Source: Tropicibacter oceani
Lineage (GTDB): Bacteria; Pseudomonadota; Alphaproteobacteria; Rhodobacterales; Rhodobacteraceae
Direction: 5' to 3'
DNA: 64,000 nt
NCBI RefSeq assembly: GCF_029958925.1
Contig: NZ_CP124616.1
Coordinates: forward strand, 744,001 to 808,000
The notes beneath the pieces were generated by a model. That model was not told the DNA's origin and did no database searches. It saw nothing but the letters and a program-made list of their open reading frames with translations. This document shows, piece after piece, positions 1 through 8,891 of this stretch (its first letter is position 1; the number at the start of each line of letters is the position of its first letter). The position numbers and the translations under genes were made by a program.

Positions 1-1
1 T

Positions 2-1066
2 TGGTTCGGCATGGCGCAGGCCCAGTCGGTGCGGATCAAGGACCTGGTCGAAGTCGATGGCGTGCGGTCCAACGATCTGGTCGGCTATGGCCTGGTGGTT
101 GGCCTGAACGGCACAGGGGACGGGCTGCGGAATTCGCCCTTTACCGAGGAGATCATGACCAACATCCTCGAACGGTTGGGCGTGAACGTCACCGGCGAAC
201 AGTTTCGCCCACGCAACGTGGCGGCGGTGATCGTCACGGGGCGGTTGCCGGCGTTTTCGCGGGTAGGCAACCAGATCGACGTCACGGTTTCGGCGATTGG
301 CGATGCCAAAAGCCTGCTGGGCGGAACCTTGATCATGACGCCCTTGAATGCGGCGGACGGTGACATTTATGCGGTCGCTCAGGGAACGGTGATCGCTGGC
401 GGGGTCGAGGCCGAAGGCGATGCCGCCCGGGTGGTACAAGGGGTGCCAACCGCCGGGGTGATCCCGTCAGGCGCACGGGTCGAACGGGAAGTTTCCTTTG
501 ATTTCACGCAACTGTCCAATCTGCGGCTGGCCCTGCGCGAACCGGATTTCACGACCGCCGCCAGGATCGAGGAGGTCATCAACAGGGCAATCGGACGCCG
601 CGCCGCAACAATGCTGGACGCCGGGACCATCACCGTCGATCTGCAAAGAACCGGCGCCGGGTCGCCGGCGCGCGCCGTCGTCGCGATCGAAAACCTGGCG
701 GTCGAGCCGGAACGTCGCGCGCGGGTGGTCGTCGATCAACGCTCGGGCACGATTGTGATGGGGTCGGATGTCCGGATTTCACGCGTGGCGGTTTCGCAGG
801 GCAACCTGACCCTGCGCATCGAAGAAGCGCCGCTTGCCGTGCAGCCCAACCCCTTTGCCGAAGGTCAGACAGTGGTCGTACCGCGCAGCGCCGCCGGAAT
901 CATCGAAGAGCCGGGTATCGGTCTTGCCGAAGTGCCTGCGGGCACCTCCTTGTCCGAGGTGATAGCGGGATTGAACGCCCTGGGCGTCAGTCCGCGCGAC
1001 ATGATCGACATCCTCAAAAGCATCAAGGCGGCAGGTGCCCTGCACGCAGAGTTCGTCGTGATGTAG
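2..1066 (+). CDS. flgI: Flagellar P-ring protein FlgI (5' partial)
   Basis: FlgI forms the periplasmic P ring around the flagellar rod. The visible protein reads WFGMAQAQ and then the mature FlgI start SVRIKDLVEVDGVRSNDLVG. It continues with family-typical segments such as GLNGTGDG, and the C-terminal part ends in ILKSIKAAGALHAEFVVM. The open frame runs back to the window edge, and the first residues look like the end of a signal peptide cleaved after AQA. The true start is therefore outside the window, and the methionine at position 11 is internal. About 355 residues are visible, close to the usual full length. It is the first gene of flagellar block A, with motA 80 bases downstream on the same strand. 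Confidence 0.95.
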   Translation, partial: WFGMAQAQSVRIKDLVEVDGVRSNDLVGYGLVVGLNGTGDGLRNSPFTEEIMTNILERLGVNVTGEQFRPRNVAAVIVTGRLPAFSRVGNQIDVTVSAIGDAKSLLGGTLIMTPLNAADGDIYAVAQGTVIAGGVEAEGDAARVVQGVPTAGVIPSGARVEREVSFDFTQLSNLRLALREPDFTTAARIEEVINRAIGRRAATMLDAGTITVDLQRTGAGSPARAVVAIENLAVEPERRARVVVDQRSGTIVMGSDVRISRVAVSQGNLTLRIEEAPLAVQPNPFAEGQTVVVPRSAAGIIEEPGIGLAEVPAGTSLSEVIAGLNALGVSPRDMIDILKSIKAAGALHAEFVVM

Positions 1067-1072
1067 CGATTT

Positions 1073-1124
1073 TCTCGTCAGCCGGTGAGAGGTTCTTAAC
1101 GGCTGACTGTCATCGTTGACGAGA
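1073..1124 (+). promoter_or_regulatory. Overlapping inverted repeats in the motA leader
   Basis: Two perfect inverted repeats share part of one arm. TCTCGTCA (1073-1080) pairs with TGACGAGA (1117-1124). GTCAGCC (1077-1083) pairs with GGCTGAC (1101-1107). Because the left arms overlap by four bases, the hairpins cannot both form fully. They lie between the flgI stop and the motA start. There is no clear T tract, so this is not an ordinary terminator. A regulatory role is inference. Confidence 0.35.
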
Positions 1125-1146
1125 GTTTAGGATTGGGAGTCCGGGA

Positions 1147-2016
1147 ATGCTGGGAATCATCGGTATCGCCGTTATGTTCATCATGGTTTTTGGTGGATAC
1201 CTTCTGGCGGGCGGAAAACTTGGGATCATTTTGAAAGCGCTGCCTTTCGAATTCATGATGATCGGGGGGGCCGCCGCCGGCGCCTTTCTGATCAGCAATG
1301 ACGGGGGCGCGGTCAAGCACACCTTGAAGGATGTCGGCAAGGTCTTCAAAGGGGCCAAGTGGAAACCGGATGACTACCGGGATCTGCTTTGCCTGCTGTT
1401 CGAGTTGATCCGCCTGGCGCGCAGCAGCCCGGTGGCCATCGAAGAGCACATCGAAACGCCCGCCGAATCCACGATTTTCCAGAAATACCCCAAGATCCTG
1501 GCAGACAAATACGCGCTGGAACTGATCTGCGATACCATGCGGTCGGTTTCGATGAACTATGACGATCCGCATCAGGTCGAAGAGGTCCTGGACAAGCGTA
1601 TCGAAGGCATGGCGCATCATGCGCTGCATTCAAGTCACGCGCTTCAGTCGATGGCCGACGCCCTGCCCGCGCTTGGGATCGTGGCCGCCGTTCTGGGCGT
1701 CATCAAGACCATGGCCTCGATCGACCAGCCGCCCGAAGTTCTTGGCAAGCTGATCGGTGGCGCCCTGGTCGGTACATTTCTTGGGGTGTTCTTGGCCTAC
1801 GGTCTGGCCGCGCCCTTCGCGTCCAAGGTCAAGGCCGTGGTCGAAGAGGACATGCATTTCTACCAACTGATCCGCGAGGTTCTGGTCGCAAACCTGCACA
1901 ACCACGCCACCAACATCTGTATCGAGGTGGGTCGTCAGAATGCTCCCTCGCATTTCCGGCCCAGCTTCATCGAGCTGGAAGAAGCCTTGAAATCGGTCAA
2001 GCAGGAGGCAGCATGA
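1147..2016 (+). CDS. motA: Flagellar motor stator protein MotA
   Basis: MotA is the membrane stator subunit that, with MotB, couples ion flow to torque on the rotor. The 289 residues contain four hydrophobic segments, at roughly 2-20, 31-50, 173-190 and 202-223, with a large charged cytoplasmic loop between the second and third. Prolines at 174 and 223 sit in the contexts ALPALG and LAAPFA, like the two functional prolines of E. coli MotA. The loop holds Arg and Glu residues around 89-102 where the rotor-contact residues are expected. The start ATG follows GGGAGTCCGGGA. No motB is seen in the window; the next gene overlaps motA by four bases. Confidence 0.95.
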   Translation: MLGIIGIAVMFIMVFGGYLLAGGKLGIILKALPFEFMMIGGAAAGAFLISNDGGAVKHTLKDVGKVFKGAKWKPDDYRDLLCLLFELIRLARSSPVAIEEHIETPAESTIFQKYPKILADKYALELICDTMRSVSMNYDDPHQVEEVLDKRIEGMAHHALHSSHALQSMADALPALGIVAAVLGVIKTMASIDQPPEVLGKLIGGALVGTFLGVFLAYGLAAPFASKVKAVVEEDMHFYQLIREVLVANLHNHATNICIEVGRQNAPSHFRPSFIELEEALKSVKQEAA

Positions 2017-4265
2017 GGCTTATCCCGCTCTTTTTCTTCGCGCTTTTCTGGCCCATGTCGGCCTATGCCCAACAAATCATCGTGCGCGGAGGCGAGCACG
2101 ATGATTTCACGCGCCTGGTCTTTGATGTACCGGCCGGAATCCAGTGGACGCTGGAAGAGATCGAGGGAGCCAACGGCAAACGGTTTGTTTTGCAGCGCGA
2201 AGGATTAAAATTTGATACAACTCGCGCCTTCCAGAAGATCGGGAATGCGCGGATTGCGGCGCTGGATCCAGTTGCCGGGCGATCTGCGATAGACATCCGG
2301 TTGAACTGCAATTGCACTGCCGAAAGCTTTACGTTGCGCGGCAGGATGGTCGTGTTCGATTTTCGCGACGGGGCTGATGTCGATGCGCTTGCCCAGGCGG
2401 CCGAACCCGCGCCTTCGGCAACGCCATCCGCACAGGACACCACGCTTGCCCAAGATCTTTCGACCGTCAGGATCGACGGTGTACCAGGGATTGGCCCGAA
2501 CAAGCGGCCCGACCCCTTGATGCCCAGCGTGTCCGTTTTGCGCCCGCTCGAACCCCAGGGCAGGACGGCAAATGCCGCACCCGCAACCACCAACCCCTAT
2601 GCCGTGGGCGATTCGATCGCGGCGGATCTGGCAAGGGCGGCGACCCAGGGGCTTTTGGAACCTGCGCTGCGGGCTGTCCCGGATCCCGCACATGTCACAC
2701 TGCATTCAGATACGCCCCCGGCGGATACGAGCGCTGGCCAGGGCCCGTTGAACGATCTTGCCGCGCAGTTGGCAGAGCTCGACCCGGATTCGTCAAGGAA
2801 AGGCGTCATTTCGATTGGCGGCGTTCAATGCGCCTCGGACAAGAAGTTGCGGATCGGCGATTGGGCGCAGGCTGACAGCGTTCTCGAGGTCCTTGCCCGC
2901 GACAGAAGCGCCTTGTTCGGCGAGTTCGACAAGGTCAACAAACAGGCTTTGCTCAATTATTCCCGTGCCTTGCTGCACTTTGGTTTTGGCGCCGAGGCGC
3001 GCGCCGTCCTGGGGACTGACCCCGAAGGGCCGGACCCGATGTTGCTGGCGATCAGCTATATCGTCGATGCCGAAAACGACCCGACCGGGTGGTTCGCCAG
3101 CCAGGCGAACTGCGATACCTACGCCGCGTTTTGGGCCGCGATGAGCGGCGGTGTTCGCCCCGAGGACACCCGCTATAGCTCAGAGGCGATCCTTCGCGGG
3201 TTGGAGGCCTTGCCTGCTCACTTGCGCGATCATTTGGGTCCGCTTTTGGCGGAACGGCTGTCGAAAGCGGGCAAATCCGACATCGCGCGCGACGTGTTGC
3301 GGCGGCTGGAGCGGCTTCACGGCGGGCCGACGGCCAGCTTGGCACTGAGCGCCGCGCAGCTTGAACTGCGTGAAGGCAATGTCGCCAAGGCCGATGCGAC
3401 CTTGAAATCCATCGAGGCCTTGCCCGAAGCCGACGCCCCCGAAGCGATCACGACGGCGGTCGATATCGCGCGGGCAAAGGATATTCCCGTCTCGGCCGAA
3501 GTTGCAGAGCTGACCGAAGCCTTTGCTGCAGAACTGAAAAACAGCGAACAGGGTCCCGGCCTATGGCAGGCACACATCAGATCGCGCCTCCTGAACAAGG
3601 AATTTGCCCGCAGTTTTCAGGGGCTGCAAGACGCCGAAGGCATTCCGGCAGACATGCTTCGCGATACGACCATCGAGGTGTTCAAGGCGATCGCCGAACA
3701 ATCCGATGACCTTGAATTCCTGAAATACGCGATGGGTGGCATGCTGGAGTCGGGCGATCTGGGCGATCCCGGACTGGATCTGGCGATCATTCAGCGCCTT
3801 CTTGCGCTGGGAATGCCCGACGAGGCGCTGACCCGCCTTGACGAGACGCCGGACATACCGGGGGCACGTGATTTCCGACTGGCTCGGGCCCAAGCCTTGC
3901 TGGCCTTGTCGCGCCCGGAGGAGGCTGAAATCGTCCTGGTCGGCTTGCGCGGCGAAAACATTGCCGCCCTGCGGGCCGAAGCGCGCCGTCAGATGGGTGA
4001 CCACGACTATGCACGCACGCTTTATGAAGAAATGGGCGAAACCGAAGAGGCCCTGAACGCAGCCTGGCTATCGGGTGATTGGGACAGGGTCGCCGAGGAA
4101 GGCGAAACCCCCTTGGCGCAGGCGGCCCGATTGACCAGTCAGGACAATCCCGTTCCCGAGGCGCCCAGCCTTGGCTATGCCGAAACCCTGACAGGCCAAA
4201 GTGCGGAAACCCGGCAGACTTTGCGCGCACTGCTTGACGCGACGCAGATTGGTGCGGGTGGCTAA
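2013..4265 (+). CDS. Secreted AMIN-like / TPR protein coupled to motA
   Basis: This 750-residue protein has no firm name. It begins with a clear signal peptide (hydrophobic core about residues 4-19, predicted cleavage after AYA). Residues about 20-130 look like an AMIN-type beta-sandwich (DDFTRLVFDVP, then a short Cys-rich strand RLNCNC, then GRMVVFDFRDG). A low-complexity Pro/Ala linker follows to about residue 250. Next comes a conserved-looking segment with a cysteine (GGVQCASDKKLRIGDW), and then about 450 residues of helical, TPR-like repeats (for example LLHFGFGAEARAVL). Its ATG overlaps the motA stop (ATGA), so the two are probably translated together. I infer a periplasmic or envelope role in motor assembly or stability. 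Family, fold and role all need confirmation. Confidence 0.7.
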   Translation: MRLIPLFFFALFWPMSAYAQQIIVRGGEHDDFTRLVFDVPAGIQWTLEEIEGANGKRFVLQREGLKFDTTRAFQKIGNARIAALDPVAGRSAIDIRLNCNCTAESFTLRGRMVVFDFRDGADVDALAQAAEPAPSATPSAQDTTLAQDLSTVRIDGVPGIGPNKRPDPLMPSVSVLRPLEPQGRTANAAPATTNPYAVGDSIAADLARAATQGLLEPALRAVPDPAHVTLHSDTPPADTSAGQGPLNDLAAQLAELDPDSSRKGVISIGGVQCASDKKLRIGDWAQADSVLEVLARDRSALFGEFDKVNKQALLNYSRALLHFGFGAEARAVLGTDPEGPDPMLLAISYIVDAENDPTGWFASQANCDTYAAFWAAMSGGVRPEDTRYSSEAILRGLEALPAHLRDHLGPLLAERLSKAGKSDIARDVLRRLERLHGGPTASLALSAAQLELREGNVAKADATLKSIEALPEADAPEAITTAVDIARAKDIPVSAEVAELTEAFAAELKNSEQGPGLWQAHIRSRLLNKEFARSFQGLQDAEGIPADMLRDTTIEVFKAIAEQSDDLEFLKYAMGGMLESGDLGDPGLDLAIIQRLLALGMPDEALTRLDETPDIPGARDFRLARAQALLALSRPEEAEIVLVGLRGENIAALRAEARRQMGDHDYARTLYEEMGETEEALNAAWLSGDWDRVAEEGETPLAQAARLTSQDNPVPEAPSLGYAETLTGQSAETRQTLRALLDATQIGAGG

Positions 4266-4351
4266 CGGAAACTTACCAAAAATAAAGGTCTGACCCCTAG
4301 CAATGTTTGAACGCCAGAAAGCGTCGATCCAGTGATCCAAAGGGCCAAGAA

Positions 4352-4471
4352 ATGGCAGTCGCGGAAAAACCAATAGTAATATCAACCGGGCAAGGGCGAT
4401 TTGACGCCGCACCTGCGATCATCGGCGCCTTGCAGGCAAGCAGATGCGCAATTTCAAGGTGGCGGCCATGA
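4352..4471 (+). CDS. Possible 39-residue ORF coupled to flhA
   Basis: An ATG at 4352 opens a 39-residue frame (starts MAVAEKPIVISTGQGRF, ends AISRWRP) whose TGA at 4469-4471 overlaps the likely flhA start ATG at 4468 in an ATGA arrangement. It occupies much of the 178-base gap between the TPR gene and flhA. I recognise no domain, and its upstream Shine-Dalgarno is weak. It may be a coupling leader, a real small protein or chance. Confidence 0.3.
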   Translation: MAVAEKPIVISTGQGRFDAAPAIIGALQASRCAISRWRP

Positions 4472-6549
4472 ACATGAGCGTCTCGGCCTTTTTCAAGCCG
4501 ACGATCCTGCTGGCCTTGGCGCTGATGGCGATCATCGTCATGATGATTCTGCCCATGCCTTCGTGGGTGCTGGACGTGGGGCTTGCGGCCTCGTTCGGGT
4601 TGGCGATCCTGATCTTTACGGTGACGCTGTTCATCGAGCGGCCCCTCGATTTTTCGGCCTTTCCCACGATCCTTCTGACGTCCCTTATGCTGCGCCTGTC
4701 GTTGAACGTCAGCTCAACCAAATTGATCATCGGGAATGGCCACAGCGGCACCCATGCCGCTGGCGAGGTGATCGAAGGTTTTGCCAATTTCGTGATGGGC
4801 GGCAGTGTTTTCCTTGGTCTCGTGGTCTTTGGCGTTCTGATGATCGTCAACTTTACGGTCATCACCAAGGGCGCCGCGCGCATGGCCGAGGTGTCGGCGC
4901 GGTTCGCGCTGGACGCCATGCCGGGCAAGCAGTTGGCGATTGACGCTGACATGGCGGCCGGCGCCATCGACCACGCCGAAGCCAAGGCCCGCCGCGAGCG
5001 CGAACAGCAGGAAACCACCTTTTTCGGGTCTCTGGACGGTGCGTCAAAATTCGTGAAGGGGGATGCGGTTGCCGGTCTTTTGATCACCGCGCTCAATTTC
5101 ATCATGGGCATCTCGATGGGTGTCTTCGTGCATGACATGGGCTTTGCCAGTGCAGTGGAAACCTATGCGATCCTGACGGTTGGCGATGGGCTTGTGACCC
5201 AGATCCCGGCTGTCATCATCTCGATCGCGGCTGGCCTGCTTTTGGCGCGGGGCGGCGCGACAGGGGCCACCGACCTTGCGATTCTCAGCCAGCTTGGCCG
5301 TCATCCTTCTGCGCTGGCCACGGTTGGCGTGCTTATGGGGCTTTTCGCGCTGGTGCCGGGGCTGCCGTTCCTGCCTTTCATCTTGGGGGCGATCATTCTT
5401 TGCGGCGCGGCCTGGTGGATATCCAATCGCCCCGAAGTCGAAGAAGAAAAGGAAGAAGAGCAGACCGAAGCAGAGGCACCCAGATCGCGCCCCATGGGGG
5501 ATGTTCTGGACCTTGACGACATCCACGTCGAATTCGCCCCGGACCTTGTGAACATGGTGCTGGATCCGGGGACGGGGCTGGACGTGCGGATTGCCAACAT
5601 GCGCACGCATGTCGCTTCGCATTACGGGTTGATCCTGCCGGAAATCCGACTGACGGATGCTCCGGAATTGACGACGGGCACCTATGTCGTGCGGATTCAC
5701 GGCGTCGAAATGGCGCGCGGCGAGCTAAACGGCGACCTTGTGCTTGCCCTGATGCCCGAGGATCGCGGCGCGCTGCCAGCGGGGCACGATGTGACCGAAC
5801 CAGTCTACGGTGCGCCCGCCCGTTGGATTCGGCCCGAAGATCAGGAACGCGCGGCGATCACCGGTGCCACGATCGTCACCCCGACCGAGGTTCTGGCGAC
5901 CCATCTGCTCGAGGTGATTCGCCGCAACTTTGGCCGGTTGCTGACGTTGAAATCGCTGCGCCGGCTGCTGGACGAAATGGTGTCGCTGACCAATCCCACG
6001 CGCGCCGAGGCGAATCGCAAGCTGATTGATGAACTGATCCCCGACAAGGTGCAGATCGACACGCTGCATCACGTTCTGCGGCTGTTGCTGGATGAACAGG
6101 TGTCGGTGCGCAACCTGCCGCTGATCCTCGAGGCCATTGCTGAAATGCGCGGTCAGCAGACCCAACCCGAGTCGATCTGCGAACATGTCCGGCAGCGGCT
6201 GGGCTTTCAGCTGGTCGCCAATCTGCGCCGCAAGGATGGCACCATCCCGCTGATCCAACTTGCCCCCGAATGGGAGGAAACCTTTCTTTCCTACCAGATC
6301 GAAGGCGGGCATGGCGCGTTGGACGTGGCCTTGCCGCCGGACCGTTTCGAGGCCCTGACCGAGGGGCTGGCAGAACAGATCGGCGCGGCCGGCAACCGCG
6401 GTGTCGTTCCGGCCATCGTCACGTCGTCCCGGCGGCGGCGGTTCTTGCGGACCGTCATGGCGGCCAAGGGAATGACCAACCCGGTGATGTCCTTCGAGGA
6501 AATTGGGCTTGAGGCGCGCCCGGCCCTGATCGGCGTGGTTGCCGCGTGA
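4468..6549 (+). CDS. flhA: Flagellar export apparatus protein FlhA
   Basis: FlhA is the large export-gate protein of the flagellar type III secretion system, at the inner membrane. The N-terminal half has about eight membrane segments and carries family motifs such as IERPLDFSAFPTILL and LRLSLNVSSTKLI. An acidic linker (EVEEEKEEEQTEAEAP) leads into a soluble C-terminal domain of about 350 residues that binds export substrates and chaperones. I chose ATG 4468 (MNMSVSAFF) because AAGGTGG lies seven bases upstream and it overlaps the preceding small frame. An in-frame ATG at 4444 would add eight residues. The stop overlaps the GTG of fliR. Length, about 693 residues, is normal. Confidence 0.95.
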   Translation: MNMSVSAFFKPTILLALALMAIIVMMILPMPSWVLDVGLAASFGLAILIFTVTLFIERPLDFSAFPTILLTSLMLRLSLNVSSTKLIIGNGHSGTHAAGEVIEGFANFVMGGSVFLGLVVFGVLMIVNFTVITKGAARMAEVSARFALDAMPGKQLAIDADMAAGAIDHAEAKARREREQQETTFFGSLDGASKFVKGDAVAGLLITALNFIMGISMGVFVHDMGFASAVETYAILTVGDGLVTQIPAVIISIAAGLLLARGGATGATDLAILSQLGRHPSALATVGVLMGLFALVPGLPFLPFILGAIILCGAAWWISNRPEVEEEKEEEQTEAEAPRSRPMGDVLDLDDIHVEFAPDLVNMVLDPGTGLDVRIANMRTHVASHYGLILPEIRLTDAPELTTGTYVVRIHGVEMARGELNGDLVLALMPEDRGALPAGHDVTEPVYGAPARWIRPEDQERAAITGATIVTPTEVLATHLLEVIRRNFGRLLTLKSLRRLLDEMVSLTNPTRAEANRKLIDELIPDKVQIDTLHHVLRLLLDEQVSVRNLPLILEAIAEMRGQQTQPESICEHVRQRLGFQLVANLRRKDGTIPLIQLAPEWEETFLSYQIEGGHGALDVALPPDRFEALTEGLAEQIGAAGNRGVVPAIVTSSRRRRFLRTVMAAKGMTNPVMSFEEIGLEARPALIGVVAA

Positions 6550-7316
6550 TCGCGGGGCTCGAAGATGCGCTGGCGCTGAGCACATCGGCGCTTTGGGGCG
6601 GCTTGATGGTGTTTTTTCGGGTTGGCGCGGCGATGGCGGTGCTGCCCGCGCTGGGCGAACAGATGCTGTCGTCGCGGGTGAAACTGGTGCTGGCGCTTGT
6701 CCTGACCTCGGTCGTGGCGCCCGCAGTCCTGCCGAACATGGATCTGCCCACCATGGGAATGGGTGGCTTTGTCAGCGCGCTGGTCACGGAAAGCCTCTCG
6801 GGGCTTTTCATGGGCATCATGCTGCGGCTGTTCATTCTTGCGATCCAGATGGCCGGATCGATCGCGGCGCAGGCCACGTCGCTGGCGCAGATCTTTGGCG
6901 GCCAGGGGTTGGACCCTTTGCCAGCGGTGGGGCACATCCTTACGATTTCCGCGCTGGCGCTGCTGATGGCGACGGGGTTCCACGTCAAGGCAGCGGCCTA
7001 CCTGGTGCTGTCCTACGATATCCTGCCGCCTTTTGCCTTTCCCGATCCTTCGGCTGTCGCGGATGCGGGGCGTGCCCAGGTTGGCAAAAGCGTGGCGCTT
7101 GGGTTCAGCCTGGCCGCGCCCTTCGTGATCCTGTCGGTGCTGTACAATCTGACGCTGGGCGTCATCAACAAAGCGATGCCGCAGCTGATGGTGGCCTTTG
7201 TCGGCGCGCCGGTGATCACGTTGGGGTCGATCGGCATGTTGCTTTTGTGCGCCCCGATCATTCTGAGCGTCTGGCTGGAAGCCCTCGAAGGGTTCCTGGC
7301 GAACCCGTTCCGGTAG
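6546..7316 (+). CDS. fliR: Flagellar biosynthetic protein FliR
   Basis: FliR is a core membrane subunit of the flagellar export gate, working with FliP, FliQ, FlhA and FlhB. The 256-residue protein is very hydrophobic, with about six membrane segments. It shows family features such as FFRVGAAMAVLPALGEQMLSS near the N-terminus and ITLGSIGMLLLCAPIILSVW near the C-terminus. The start is a GTG at 6546 overlapping the flhA TGA, a typical translational coupling. flhB begins four bases after its stop. fliQ is in flagellar block B at 27821-28090, and fliP is not in the window. Confidence 0.94.
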   Translation: MIAGLEDALALSTSALWGGLMVFFRVGAAMAVLPALGEQMLSSRVKLVLALVLTSVVAPAVLPNMDLPTMGMGGFVSALVTESLSGLFMGIMLRLFILAIQMAGSIAAQATSLAQIFGGQGLDPLPAVGHILTISALALLMATGFHVKAAAYLVLSYDILPPFAFPDPSAVADAGRAQVGKSVALGFSLAAPFVILSVLYNLTLGVINKAMPQLMVAFVGAPVITLGSIGMLLLCAPIILSVWLEALEGFLANPFR

Positions 7317-7320
7317 CGCC

Positions 7321-8409
7321 ATGTCGGACCAGGACGACAGCGCAGAAAAGAGCCACGAACCATCCCCGCGCAAGCTGGAAGAGGCCCGAAAGAAAGGCGA
7401 AATTCCCCGTGCCCCGGACCTGTCCACGGCGATGTCCTACCTTGGACTATTGCTTTGCGGGCTATTGCTGGGCGGGTCGATCCTGCGCGAATTCGCCAAT
7501 GCCCTGCTGCCGCTGATCGAACAGCCCGATCGCCTGCATTCGCTGTTCTTCAAGGATGGCGCGCAAAGTATTGCCGGAAACCTGCTGTCCGCGACCCTGG
7601 TGCCGACCCTTCCGATCCTGACGATCCCGGGGATCATGGTGCTGCTGACGCTTCTGGCGTCGCGCGGCATTCTGTTCACCCCGTCGAAACTGGTGCCCAA
7701 GGGCCAGCGCCTCGACCCGATTTCAAACGCCAAGAACAAGTTCGGCCGGCGCGGGTTGTTCGAGTTCTTCAAGAGTTTCGTCAAGCTGACGGTCTATTCG
7801 ATCTGCCTGGCGCTGTTTCTAAGTGGCAAGATGGAGCAGATCATCGGCAGCATCTATGCCTCGGCGCCCGAAAGCGTCGTCATGATGACCGAGCTGATGA
7901 TGCAATTCCTGATCCTGGTGGTCCTGATTGCAATGACGATCGGGGGCTTGGATTTCTTCTGGCAGCGGGCCGAGCATATGCGCAAGAACCGCATGACCCT
8001 GAAAGAGCTGCGCGACGAGTTCAAGGAATCCGAAGGTGATCCGCATTTCAAACAGGCGCGCAGGGGCCGGGCGCAGGAAATCGCGCTGGCGCAGATGATG
8101 GGCGTGGTGCCCGACGCCGATGTGGTGATCGTCAACCCGACGCATTACGCCGTCGCCCTCAAGTGGAGCCGGATGCCGGGCGCCGCGCCGGAATGCGTAG
8201 CCAAGGGTGTGGACCAAATCGCGCTGCGCATCCGTGAAATCGCCGAGGAAAACAAGGTGCCGATCCACTCGGACCCGCCGACGGCAAGGGCGCTATATGC
8301 CACGACCGAGATCGGCGACGAGATTTCGGCCGAACATTACAAGCCGGTGGCCGCAGCGATCCGCTTTGCGGAAAAGATGCGCGCCAAGGCCCGCACAAGG
8401 GGATGGTGA
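7321..8409 (+). CDS. flhB: Flagellar biosynthesis protein FlhB
   Basis: FlhB is the substrate-specificity switch of the flagellar export apparatus. The N-terminus (SPRKLEEARKKGEIPRAPDL) is the standard FlhB/YscU opening. It is followed by four membrane segments and a cytoplasmic domain. The autocleavage motif NPTH is present with Asn272-Pro273, followed by YAVALKW. The usual GVDQIALRIREIAEENKVPI segment is also present. Length, 362 residues, is normal. The gene follows fliR by four bases, and its TGA overlaps the ATG of the next gene (TGATG). Its partner in length control, FliK, is encoded at 34612-37038. Confidence 0.96.
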   Translation: MSDQDDSAEKSHEPSPRKLEEARKKGEIPRAPDLSTAMSYLGLLLCGLLLGGSILREFANALLPLIEQPDRLHSLFFKDGAQSIAGNLLSATLVPTLPILTIPGIMVLLTLLASRGILFTPSKLVPKGQRLDPISNAKNKFGRRGLFEFFKSFVKLTVYSICLALFLSGKMEQIIGSIYASAPESVVMMTELMMQFLILVVLIAMTIGGLDFFWQRAEHMRKNRMTLKELRDEFKESEGDPHFKQARRGRAQEIALAQMMGVVPDADVVIVNPTHYAVALKWSRMPGAAPECVAKGVDQIALRIREIAEENKVPIHSDPPTARALYATTEIGDEISAEHYKPVAAAIRFAEKMRAKARTRGW

Positions 8410-8837
8410 TGACACAAAACTATCAAGATCTCATTCAGGTCAGCGATCTGTTGCAGGAAAGGGCGCTGAACAAGCACCGTCAGAACCTGACCGAAAGCCG
8501 CCGCCTGAAACAGGAGCTGGCCCAGATCGACAACTATCGGCAGGCCGTCCAGGCGGACACGGCTTCGCTGGGGGCGCGGCGTTTGTCGGGGGCGGATACC
8601 TTGTGGCAAACATGGCTTGTGCGCAAGCGGGCCAGCATCCTTCAGGAAATGGCGATGGCCCGCGCGAAAGAGGCCGACAGCCTGGCCCGTGCCAAGACGG
8701 CCCAGGCCCGGTTTGACGCCGCCCGGGATCTTCAGGCCGAAGAGCAGCGCAAATCGCGTGAAAAACGCCTGCTTGCGCAGACCGAAACGCTCGAGGCGCT
8801 TGGCCGGTTGCGCGGAGGATTTGGCGAGGATTGGTAA
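8409..8837 (+). CDS. FliJ-like coiled-coil protein
   Basis: This 142-residue, highly charged, almost entirely helical protein (for example ESRRLKQELAQIDNYRQAV, then ARAKEADSLARAKTAQARFDAARD) has the size and coiled-coil character of FliJ. FliJ is the export chaperone and stalk of the FliI ATPase. Sequence similarity to FliJ is weak by eye, so position supports the call most: it overlaps the flhB stop as TGATG and is the last gene of the flagellar block. ATG 8409 is preferred over an upstream ATG at 8403, which would lie inside flhB. It could instead be an unrelated flagellar chaperone. Confidence 0.6.
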   Translation: MTQNYQDLIQVSDLLQERALNKHRQNLTESRRLKQELAQIDNYRQAVQADTASLGARRLSGADTLWQTWLVRKRASILQEMAMARAKEADSLARAKTAQARFDAARDLQAEEQRKSREKRLLAQTETLEALGRLRGGFGEDW

Positions 8838-8891
8838 GGCTGACGTCAAAGTCCCCTTGGCGATCGGGGTGAAAACGCCTAATTCCAAGCC

